Assembly: GCA_026709745.1 (NCBI GenBank) | Contig: JAPOSJ010000041.1 | Location: forward strand, 1 to 11,696 | Length of the DNA stretch: 11,696 nt | Source of the DNA: Candidatus Dadabacteria bacterium | GTDB lineage: Bacteria > Desulfobacterota_D > UBA1144 > Nemesobacterales > Nemesobacteraceae | Direction: 5' to 3' | Shown here: one piece after another, positions 6,767 through 11,696 of the stretch | Position numbering within the stretch: the stretch's first letter is position 1 | Layout: each line of letters starts with the position of its first letter | Program-made: the position numbers and the translations under genes | The notes under the pieces: model-generated | What the model was told of the DNA's origin: nothing | Database searches by the model: none | What the model saw: the letters and a program-made list of their open reading frames with translations, nothing else

Positions 6767-7194
6767 ACTATCTCCACTTTTCCTCCAGCTTCGGCTATCT
6801 TGCGCGCTGCCGCCGCGCTGCATGCATTAACAGACACGGAAAGCGCAATAGCTACTTGTCCGTTGGCAAGAAGCTTCACGGGGTTTTTACCGCTAATTAT
6901 TCCCGCATCGGCAAGTGTATGGACCGTAACAGATTCCCCGTTTGCAAAACGCTCAAGGTCTTTTAAGTTCACTATGTCGAACTGTTTTTTGAATATGTTG
7001 GTAAAACCCCTCTTCGGGCTTCTCATCTTGAGTGGAGTCTGGCCACCTTCAAACCAGCGGTAAACTCCTTTTCCAGAGCGCGCCCCTTGGCCCTTGTGAC
7101 CTTTTCCGCTGGTTTTCCCATGAGAACCCGCACCTCTTCCAACTCTTTTTCGTTTTGTCCTAGACCCGTTAACTGGTGAAAGTTCGTTCAGCAT
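6763..7194 (-). CDS. rplO: 50S ribosomal protein L15 (uL15)
   Basis: L15 is a late-binding large-subunit protein with a long basic N-terminal extension reaching into 23S rRNA. The N-terminus MLNELSPVNGSRTKRKRVGR and the glycine-rich GSHGKTSGKGHKGQGAR are diagnostic. The WFEGGQTPLKMRSPKRGF block follows, and the C-terminal globular domain ends KIAEAGGKVEIV. From the chosen ATG the protein has 143 residues, a normal length. An in-frame TTG two codons upstream (7200) is less likely because a GGAG is well spaced for the ATG and too close to the TTG. It follows rpsE by 30 bases with no rpmD in between, and overlaps secY by 4 bases. Confidence 0.97.
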   Translation of the reverse strand: MLNELSPVNGSRTKRKRVGRGAGSHGKTSGKGHKGQGARSGKGVYRWFEGGQTPLKMRSPKRGFTNIFKKQFDIVNLKDLERFANGESVTVHTLADAGIISGKNPVKLLANGQVAIALSVSVNACSAAAARKIAEAGGKVEIV

Positions 7195-7201
7195 TTTCAA
7201 G

Positions 7202-7205
7202 CTCC
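7202..7205 (-). promoter_or_regulatory. Ribosome binding site deciding the rplO start
   Basis: GGAG on the minus strand lies 7 bases from the ATG at 7194 but only 1 base from the alternative TTG at 7200, favouring the ATG. Confidence 0.6.
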
Positions 7206-7224
7206 ACTGCCTTGTGTTTTTTTT

Positions 7225-7755
7225 CTACCGGGCTAAGTCGTAGTAACCGGGAAGATCGAGATCCTTTATCTCCTTGTTTCTTGTTTTCGCAACTTCCTCG
7301 GGAACCTGAAGTTCCGATAGACCCTGTACAACCGCCATAACAACATTAAGCGGGTTTCTGGACCCCACAACTTTCGAGAGAACATCATGTATTCCCGCAA
7401 GCTCGATAACGGCTCGCACGGCACCGCCAGCTATAACACCCGTACCCTGAGACGCTGGTAAAAGCATGATTTGACTTGATACATATTGTGTGCGGACTCC
7501 ATGTGGTATTGTAGAACCGTTGCGCGGCACCCTTATAAGCGCCTTCTTGGCTTTTTCAACTGCCTTTCTCACGGCATCGGGAACCTCGTTTGACTTTCCA
7601 AGGCCAGCTCCCACAATTCCGTCGGAGTTTCCCACCACGGCAAGAACAGTAAAGTGGAATCTTTTACCCCCCTTTGTCACCTTCGCAACCCTCCTTATAT
7701 GAACCACTTTTTCCCGCAATTCAAGTTCCGCCGGATTTATTTTCTCCTCTGACAA
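7225..7755 (-). CDS. rpsE: 30S ribosomal protein S5 (uS5)
   Basis: S5 is a small-subunit protein at the mRNA entry tunnel, involved in decoding accuracy. The N-terminal double-stranded RNA-binding domain shows LREKVVHIRRVAKVTKGGKR (13-32), then FHFTVLAVVGNSDGIVG. The GLGKSNEVPDAVRKAVEKAK block follows, and the C-terminal domain has GTGVIAGGAVRAVIELAGI and DVLSKVVGSRNPLNVV. The length of 176 residues is normal. The start is TTG at 7755, fixed by a full AAGGAGG 8 bases upstream, and the next in-frame methionine lies deep inside the conserved domain. It lies 28 bases after rplR. Confidence 0.98.
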   Translation of the reverse strand: MSEEKINPAELELREKVVHIRRVAKVTKGGKRFHFTVLAVVGNSDGIVGAGLGKSNEVPDAVRKAVEKAKKALIRVPRNGSTIPHGVRTQYVSSQIMLLPASQGTGVIAGGAVRAVIELAGIHDVLSKVVGSRNPLNVVMAVVQGLSELQVPEEVAKTRNKEIKDLDLPGYYDLAR

Positions 7756-7763
7756 GATTAAAG

Positions 7764-7770
7764 CCTCCTT
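7764..7770 (-). promoter_or_regulatory. Strong ribosome binding site for the TTG start of rpsE
   Basis: A seven-base AAGGAGG match to the anti-Shine-Dalgarno lies 8 bases upstream of TTG at 7755-7753. The strong site may compensate for the weak start codon. Confidence 0.85.
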
Positions 7771-7783
7771 ACAAGTTGTTATC

Positions 7784-8158
7784 CTAAAACTTCACTCCAG
7801 CCTCGCGGATTCCCTCGGCAAGCGACTTAACCCTACCGTGATAAGCGTAACCACTCCTGTCAAAACGCACTCTGGTTATACCCTTTTCAACCGCCATTTC
7901 TCCAATGTGCCTCCCGACTTCTTTTGCAACCTCAGTCTTTTTCATGTTCTCATCGGAAAGCCTTTTTTTAGTTTCGGGAAACATTGTGGATGCCTGAAGA
8001 AGGGTGACTTCCCTTGTATCGTCTATCAGCTGGGCGTATATATGCCTTGAGGAGCGGAAAACCGATACTCTTGGCACCTGCGCCGTGCCGCTTATCTTTC
8101 TTCTCACGGCAATATGTCTTCTCTTGCGTGCCAGATTTCTGCTTTTTTTCTTTATCAT
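7784..8158 (-). CDS. rplR: 50S ribosomal protein L18 (uL18)
   Basis: L18 binds 5S rRNA with L5 and helps attach it to 23S rRNA in the central protuberance. Recognisable parts are the basic N-terminus (RNLARKRRHIAVRRKISGT), RVSVFRSSRHIYAQLIDD, then AKEVGRHIGEMAVEKGI and the C-terminal VRFDRSGYAYHGRVKSLAEG, which is characteristic. The length is 124 residues from the ATG. The ATG at 8158 overlaps the rplF stop by one base (TGATG). A GTG directly before it (8161) has slightly better spacing from an upstream GGAG and would add one residue, so the exact start is ambiguous by one codon. Confidence 0.97.
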   Translation of the reverse strand: MIKKKSRNLARKRRHIAVRRKISGTAQVPRVSVFRSSRHIYAQLIDDTREVTLLQASTMFPETKKRLSDENMKKTEVAKEVGRHIGEMAVEKGITRVRFDRSGYAYHGRVKSLAEGIREAGVKF

Positions 8159-8706
8159 CACTTAGACGCTCCAGCTTTTCCGGGTTTAAGTTTCAACTTC
8201 TCGCCCTCATAACGAACGCCTTTACCCTTGTAGGAATCCGGTGGTCTTACACGTCTTATGCGCGCCGCGGTCTCTCCGACAAGCTGCTTGTCAATGCCGT
8301 GGAGAGAAAGCAGTGTGCCCCGTTCCCCGACATTCGCCTCCACACCACTGGGAAGGACAAAATCAACCGGATGTGAGTAGCCCAGAGAAAGTTTCAACTG
8401 GCCTGCTCCCGCAATATCTGCCTTGTAGCCCGTACCGGTTATCCGAAGAATCTTGGTAAATCCTTCGCTTACTCCTATTACAGAGTTGTTGACGAGGCTT
8501 CGTGTGAGACCGTGAAAAGATTTTATTCTTTTCTCCTCTCTCTGCCTGGAAATAACCACCGCTCCATCCTCTACCGCGGCACTTATGCCCTCAGGAACGG
8601 GAACTTTAAGGCTTCCCTTTGGCCCCTTGATCTCAATTGCTCCAGGCCTGGGCATTGCCGTCACCCCATCGGGAATAATCACAGGTTTTGTTCCAATTCT
8701 TGACAT
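8158..8706 (-). CDS. rplF: 50S ribosomal protein L6 (uL6)
   Basis: L6 binds 23S rRNA near the sarcin-ricin loop and the factor-binding site. It is built of two homologous domains. The N-terminus MSRIGTKPVIIPDGV and GPKGSLKVPVP (about 29-39) mark domain 1. HGLTRSLVNNSVIGVSEGF marks the junction, and the C-terminal RRVRPPDSYKGKGVRYEGE is the family signature. At 182 residues its length is typical. ATG at 8706 has GAGG about 8 bases upstream. It lies 10 bases after rpsH and overlaps rplR by one base. Confidence 0.98.
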   Translation of the reverse strand: MSRIGTKPVIIPDGVTAMPRPGAIEIKGPKGSLKVPVPEGISAAVEDGAVVISRQREEKRIKSFHGLTRSLVNNSVIGVSEGFTKILRITGTGYKADIAGAGQLKLSLGYSHPVDFVLPSGVEANVGERGTLLSLHGIDKQLVGETAARIRRVRPPDSYKGKGVRYEGEKLKLKPGKAGASK

Positions 8707-8716
8707 CAGTCTGTCC

Positions 8717-9109
8717 TCAGATCACCGTGCAGAGAATTTCCCCGCCTATTTTTCTGTTCCTTGCCTCAACCCCAGTCATTATTCCGCTTGAAGTGGAAAT
8801 TATTGAAATTCCCATTCCCCCTCTCACTCTGGGAATATCATCCTTGCCCACATAAACCCTCCTCGAGGGCTTGCTTATTCTTTTTATCTGCTCTATTGCC
8901 GCCTTCCCGTCAGGTCCATATTTAAGTCCTACGGTTATGGTCTTCTTAACCCCTTGCTCAGTGACTTTACAACTCTCAACGTAGCCTTCCTCCGCAAGAA
9001 CCCTGGCAATCTCACCTTTCATAACCGAACCGGGAATCTCAACACTTTTGTGTCCTGCCATAAAGGCATTCCTTATCCTAGTTAACATATCTGCAATCGG
9101 ATCCGTCAT
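8717..9109 (-). CDS. rpsH: 30S ribosomal protein S8 (uS8)
   Basis: S8 is a primary binder of the 16S rRNA central domain. In E. coli it represses translation of the spc operon by binding near the rplE start. The N-terminus MTDPIADMLTRIRNAFMAGH is the family signature. The C-terminus has RVYVGKDDIPRVRGGMGISI and STSSGIMTGVEARNRKIGGE. From this start it has 130 residues, the usual size. The frame is open 32 codons further upstream, but that part overlaps rpsN and has no S8 similarity. GGAG 5 bases before the ATG at 9109 supports the shorter form. It lies 19 bases after rpsN. Confidence 0.98.
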   Translation of the reverse strand: MTDPIADMLTRIRNAFMAGHKSVEIPGSVMKGEIARVLAEEGYVESCKVTEQGVKKTITVGLKYGPDGKAAIEQIKRISKPSRRVYVGKDDIPRVRGGMGISIISTSSGIMTGVEARNRKIGGEILCTVI

Positions 9110-9128
9110 TTTCTCTCCAACATATTTC

Positions 9129-9314
9129 CTAGAAACTCGCTTTTCTGACGCCCGGAAGATGTCCCTTGCTAGCAAGATCTCTGAAACAGACCCTGCAGAG
9201 ACCAAATTTCCTCATAAAGCCCCTCGGCCTGCCGCAAAGTACGCAACGGTTAACTGCACGCACGCGAAACTTCGGCTTTCTCTTCGATTTCTCAAGTAAT
9301 GCTTTTCTCGCCAT
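9129..9314 (-). CDS. rpsN: 30S ribosomal protein S14, zinc-binding type Z (uS14)
   Basis: S14 is a small-subunit head protein required for late 30S assembly. This is the short zinc-ribbon form: 61 residues with Cys24, Cys27 (NRCVLCGRP) and Cys40, Cys43 (GLCRVCFRDLA). The N-terminus MARKALLEKSKRKPKFRVRA is typical. The C-terminus reads GHLPGVRKASF, where the family usually ends in tryptophan. The long zinc-free S14 form of about 100 residues, found for example in E. coli, is not present here. ATG at 9314 follows a GAGAGG. It sits between rplE (12-base gap) and rpsH, the conserved spc order. Confidence 0.98.
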   Translation of the reverse strand: MARKALLEKSKRKPKFRVRAVNRCVLCGRPRGFMRKFGLCRVCFRDLASKGHLPGVRKASF

Positions 9315-9326
9315 AATCCCTCTCTT

Positions 9327-9881
9327 CTAATTCTTCGCAAACGGCACCCCGAGACAGGAGAGAAGCTCCATTGCCTCGGCGTCGGTTCTTGAAGTCGTAA
9401 TCAGACTAACGTTCATTCCCTTGTTGTACTGAACCTTACTGTAATCTATTTCAGGAAAAACCAGATGCTCCTTTATCCCCATAGTATAATTGCCCGAACC
9501 GTCAAAAGCTCTTGGAGATAGACCCTTGAAATCTCTCACTCTCGGAAGAGCGAGGTTAACTAGGCGGTCAAAAAACTCATACATCCTCTCCCCCCTGAGC
9601 GTAACCATGCAACCTACCGGCTGCCCCTCCCTGAGCTTAAAGCCGGCTACGGACTTGCGCGCCTTGGTGATCACCGGTCTCTGCCCCGTTATACCTGCAA
9701 GTTCCGATACAGCTTCATCTATCACTTTCGTCTGTCTCCCAGCCTCACTCAGTCTACCGAGCCCCATGTTTATCACGATTTTCTCAAGCCTGGGAACCTG
9801 CATAGCGTTTGCATAGGAGAATTTCTCAATCAGTGCAGGGATTACCTTTTGCCTGTACAGAGCTTTTATTCTAGGAATCAT
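9327..9881 (-). CDS. rplE: 50S ribosomal protein L5 (uL5)
   Basis: L5 binds 5S rRNA in the central protuberance and contacts the P-site tRNA and S13 across the subunit interface. Diagnostic parts are QVPRLEKIVINMGLGRLSEA (28-47), ITGQRPVITKARKSVAGFKL then REGQPVGCMVTLRGERMYEF, LPRVRDFKGLSPRAFDGSGN (132-151) and the C-terminal TTSRTDAEAMELL. The length of 184 residues is normal. ATG at 9881, 5 bases after rplX. In E. coli this start region is the S8 repressor target, but no obvious S8-like helix could be confirmed here by eye. Confidence 0.98.
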   Translation of the reverse strand: MIPRIKALYRQKVIPALIEKFSYANAMQVPRLEKIVINMGLGRLSEAGRQTKVIDEAVSELAGITGQRPVITKARKSVAGFKLREGQPVGCMVTLRGERMYEFFDRLVNLALPRVRDFKGLSPRAFDGSGNYTMGIKEHLVFPEIDYSKVQYNKGMNVSLITTSRTDAEAMELLSCLGVPFAKN

Positions 9882-9886
9882 TTTTC

Positions 9887-10222
9887 TCAGATTTCCTTTC
9901 CGGTTTTTCTGTTATACCTTACTTTTATGCCATCCTCGCCGGTTCTGTAGCCGACTTTCACAGGCTTTTGATTCTCAGAATCGTACAGCATCAGGTTTGA
10001 CACATGTATCCCCGCCTCTTTTTCAATGATACCACCTCCAGGATTCTTCTGAGTAGGACGGCTATGTCTCTTTATGATGTTAAGCTTCTCCACAAAAACC
10101 TGCTCATTGCTACTGTCTATTCTCAGCACCTTGCCCATCTTCCCCTTCTCCTTGCCTGCAATTACGTAGACCATATCCCCAGACTTTATGTTGAATTTCG
10201 TTTTCCCGGCAGACATGCTCAT
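9887..10222 (-). CDS. rplX: 50S ribosomal protein L24 (uL24)
   Basis: L24 initiates 50S assembly and lies near the exit tunnel. A KOW motif is visible at residues 13-37 (KSGDMVYVIAGKEKGKMGKV), then VEKLNIIKRHSRPTQKNPGG (44-63) and IHVSNLMLYD, all typical. The length is 111 residues. The first ATG (10222) overlaps the rplN stop by 4 bases (ATGA). A second in-frame ATG two codons later (10216) is also plausible from the upstream GGAGG, so the start is uncertain by two residues. Confidence 0.97.
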   Translation of the reverse strand: MSMSAGKTKFNIKSGDMVYVIAGKEKGKMGKVLRIDSSNEQVFVEKLNIIKRHSRPTQKNPGGGIIEKEAGIHVSNLMLYDSENQKPVKVGYRTGEDGIKVRYNRKTGKEI

Positions 10223-10587
10223 ACAACCTCCGGAGCAAGCGAGATGATTTTCATAAAGCCCTTGAGCCTTAGTTCACGCGCGATCGGCCCGAAGACCCTG
10301 GTGCCTATCGGTTCGTTTTCCTTATCTATTATAACGGCGGCGTTGTTATCAAAGCGCACGTAGGTGCCGTCCGGCCTTCTCTGCTCTTTCCTGACCCTGA
10401 CTATCACGGCCTTATACACAGATCCTTTGTCCACTTTAGATTTCGGAATAGCCTGCTTGACCGAAACCACAACCACATCCCCAAGCCGGGCATATTTTCT
10501 TCCCGAGCCCCCAAGAACCTTTATGCAGAAAAGCCTCTTGGCTCCGGTATTATCTGCTGAGTCCAGATATGTGCTTGATTGAATCAT
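10219..10587 (-). CDS. rplN: 50S ribosomal protein L14 (uL14)
   Basis: L14 is a five-stranded barrel protein at the subunit interface, binding 23S rRNA and forming a bridge to 16S rRNA. It is recognised by MIQSSTYLDSADNTGAKRLF (1-20), CIKVLGGSGRKYARLGDVVV (21-40), the VYKAVIVRVRKEQRRPDGTY block and the C-terminal GTRVFGPIARELR then FMKIISLAPEVV. The 122-residue length is exact for the family. GGAG lies just upstream of the ATG. It begins the spc-operon block, 38 bases after rpsQ, a gap in which I see only the ribosome binding site. Confidence 0.98.
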   Translation of the reverse strand: MIQSSTYLDSADNTGAKRLFCIKVLGGSGRKYARLGDVVVVSVKQAIPKSKVDKGSVYKAVIVRVRKEQRRPDGTYVRFDNNAAVIIDKENEPIGTRVFGPIARELRLKGFMKIISLAPEVV

Positions 10588-10625
10588 TTTTCTCTCCAGT
10601 TGTTGGCGGAATCACAAGCCTCGCT

Positions 10626-10886
10626 TCACGCACCCACGTCCTGATTCAACACCCTGCTGAGTCTCCACCTTTTGGTCTTACTGTGGGGCCTTGACTCTAT
10701 TATTACAACCTTGTCTCCGATATTGCAATCGTTGTGCTCATCATGGACCTTGAAGTTCTTGTTGATCCTCATCTGCTTCTTGTACCGGCTGTGACTCTTG
10801 ATCCTCTCCACCTGCACAACAGCGGTCTTATCCATCTTGTTACCTACCACTACACCCTTTCTTGTTTTTAACTTTCCTCTTTCCAT
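10626..10886 (-). CDS. rpsQ: 30S ribosomal protein S17 (uS17)
   Basis: S17 is an OB-fold protein that binds helices 7 and 11 of 16S rRNA early in assembly. The segments RKGVVVGNKMDKTAVVQVER (9-28), HSRYKKQMRINKNFKVHDE and NDCNIGDKVVIIESRPHSKT then KRWRLSRVL are the family core. The 86-residue length is normal. ATG at 10886, 4 bases after rpmC, with GGAGAG upstream inside the rpmC end. It is the last gene of the S10-operon block. Confidence 0.98.
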   Translation of the reverse strand: MERGKLKTRKGVVVGNKMDKTAVVQVERIKSHSRYKKQMRINKNFKVHDEHNDCNIGDKVVIIESRPHSKTKRWRLSRVLNQDVGA

Positions 10887-10890
10887 GAAA

Positions 10891-11097
10891 TCAACTCTCC
10901 GGATCTGTGTCTCGCTGTTTTTTTATGGTAAGTATTCTTGCTATATCCTTTCTCAGTTGTTTTATCCTGGCGTTGTTGGGATTCTGTCCCGTAGCAACCT
11001 GTATTTTTATATTGAAAAGCTCTTCCCGCGTATCACGGTGGCGCTTGTCAAGTTCCTCGGGAGTAAGATTTCTCAGTTCTTCCGCATTAGTTGCCAT
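10891..11097 (-). CDS. rpmC: 50S ribosomal protein L29 (uL29)
   Basis: L29 is a small two-helix protein beside the exit tunnel that contributes to docking of trigger factor and signal recognition particle. The 68-residue protein has the usual LRNLTPEELDKRHRDTREEL (8-27) helix, FNIKIQVATGQNPNNARIKQ (28-47) and the RKDIARILTIKKQR end. Its ATG overlaps the rplP stop by one base (TGATG), with GGAGG upstream inside rplP. It lies 4 bases before rpsQ, the conserved rplP-rpmC-rpsQ order. Confidence 0.97.
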   Translation of the reverse strand: MATNAEELRNLTPEELDKRHRDTREELFNIKIQVATGQNPNNARIKQLRKDIARILTIKKQRDTDPES

Positions 11098-11519
11098 CAG
11101 AAAGTCTCCTCCTCGATTCTGGTCACTATTCTCGTCTTAAGAGGAAGCTTATACGAAGCAAGCCGCAGCGCCGAGCGTGCAAGCTCCTCGCTTACTCCCG
11201 ATATTTCATAAAGAAACTGTCCCCTTTTTACCGGAGCCACATAACTGTCCACATCCCCCTTGCCCTTTCCCATTCTGGTCTCCGCAGGTTTTTTCGTAAC
11301 AGGTTTATAGGGAAATATTCTTATCCACAGATTCCCTCCCCTTCTTACATGTCTTGTTATGGCAATACGTGCGGCCTCTATCTGTCTTGAAGTAATCATA
11401 CCGTTCTCAAGGGTCTGAAGTGCGAGGTCGCCGAAAGCAAAAGTCGTCCCCCGGGTCGCAGCACCCCTGTTTCTTCCCTTGAATTGCTTTCTGTATTTTG
11501 TCTTTTTAGGCTGAAGCAT
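11097..11519 (-). CDS. rplP: 50S ribosomal protein L16 (uL16)
   Basis: L16 supports the A-site and peptidyl-transferase region and is one of the last proteins to join the 50S subunit. The N-terminus MLQPKKTKYRKQFKGRNRG and FGDLALQTLENGMITSRQIE (29-48) are diagnostic. AARIAITRHVRRGGNLWIRI (49-68) follows, then the ETRMGKGKGDVD loop, which reaches the active centre. The length of 140 residues is normal. The ATG at 11519 lies inside the end of rpsC (14-base overlap, different frame), and the start is set by the conserved MLQPK. Confidence 0.98.
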   Translation of the reverse strand: MLQPKKTKYRKQFKGRNRGAATRGTTFAFGDLALQTLENGMITSRQIEAARIAITRHVRRGGNLWIRIFPYKPVTKKPAETRMGKGKGDVDSYVAPVKRGQFLYEISGVSEELARSALRLASYKLPLKTRIVTRIEEETF

Positions 11520-11696
11520 CGGTATCTACGATTTTTTGGACCTCACCCACTCCTTCTCTTTTTCTCTTCTGTATTATTTCGCCTTTAAATATCCAGACCT
11601 TCACGCCTATTACTCCGTAGGTAGTCGACGCTTCAGCAACTCCATAGTCAAGGTCGGCGCGAAGCGTTCCTAGAGGCACCCTTCCCTCCCTGTACC
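11506..11696 (-). CDS. rpsC: 30S ribosomal protein S3 (uS3), C-terminal end only
   Basis: The 5' end lies beyond the right edge. The last 62 codons and a TAA are present, preceded by two bases that would complete a tryptophan codon. The visible protein begins YREGRVPLGTLRADLDYGVA and continues TTYGVIGVKVWIFKGE, the C-terminal domain signature of S3. S3 forms part of the mRNA entry channel with S4 and S5 and contributes to helicase activity. The tail after FKGE is short (about 23 residues). It overlaps rplP by 14 bases, so the two are probably translationally coupled. Confidence 0.97.
   Translation of the reverse strand, partial: YREGRVPLGTLRADLDYGVAEASTTYGVIGVKVWIFKGEIIQKRKREGVGEVQKIVDTDASA

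Noticed and set aside
6767..6823. A 19-residue N-terminal extension of SecY beginning with MQRGGSAQ
   Set aside because: It lies within rplO in another frame, does not look like SecY, and the ATG at 6766 has a ribosome binding site and the standard 4-base overlap.
9110..9205. A 32-residue N-terminal extension of S8 beginning with MVSAGSV
   Set aside because: It overlaps rpsN in another frame; the conserved S8 start MTDPIADML begins at 9109 behind a GGAG.
1..11696. An undescribed defence, mobile or biosynthetic system
   Set aside because: Every base is accounted for by conserved housekeeping genes in canonical order plus one ordinary oxidoreductase. No repeats, integrase, transposase, toxin-antitoxin pair or CRISPR array was seen.

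Overview
The window is a classical bacterial ribosomal-protein gene cluster. It runs from the end of the S10 operon through the spc operon and into the alpha operon, with every gene on the minus strand. Reading in the direction of transcription, from high to low coordinates, the order is: rpsC (3' end only), rplP, rpmC, rpsQ, rplN, rplX, rplE, rpsN, rpsH, rplF, rplR, rpsE, rplO, secY, adk, map, infA, rpmJ, rpsM, rpsK, rpsD, rpoA, rplQ. After a 69-base gap comes the 5' part of a luciferase-like (LLM class) flavin/F420-dependent oxidoreductase, which runs off the left edge.

Packing is very tight. Most neighbours are separated by 0-30 bases or overlap by 1-4 bases (14 bases for rpsC/rplP). The largest gaps are 69 bases (rplQ to the oxidoreductase), 43 bases (rpsK to rpsD) and 38 bases (rpsQ to rplN). 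I see no tRNA, rRNA, mobile element, CRISPR array or long non-coding stretch. The genes supply the small and large ribosomal subunits (S3, S17, S14, S8, S5, S13, S11, S4; L16, L29, L14, L24, L5, L6, L18, L15, L36, L17). They also supply initiation factor IF-1, the RNA polymerase alpha subunit, the SecY translocon channel, adenylate kinase, and the methionine aminopeptidase that trims nascent proteins. One long transcript could therefore coordinate transcription, translation, N-terminal processing and export.

The organism is a bacterium of mid G+C content. The secY-adk-map-infA-rpmJ-rpsM-rpsK-rpsD-rpoA-rplQ order, zinc-binding (C+) forms of S4, S14 and L36, a short-LID adenylate kinase and the style of the proteins recall Deltaproteobacteria/Desulfobacterota-like lineages or a related candidate phylum. 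I cannot name the taxon from sequence alone. The downstream LLM oxidoreductase hints at a lineage rich in this family, but this is weak evidence.

The region is essentially ordinary core genome, and I found no undescribed system. Points worth a second look are: no rpmD (L30) between rpsE and rplO; TTG start codons on rpsE, rpsD and rpoA and a GTG start on rpmJ; a charged C-terminal extension of about 65 residues on L17; a cysteine in place of the usual histidine as fourth zinc ligand in L36; a Lys-to-Gly change in the S11 C-terminal signature; and the metabolic gene directly behind the operon.
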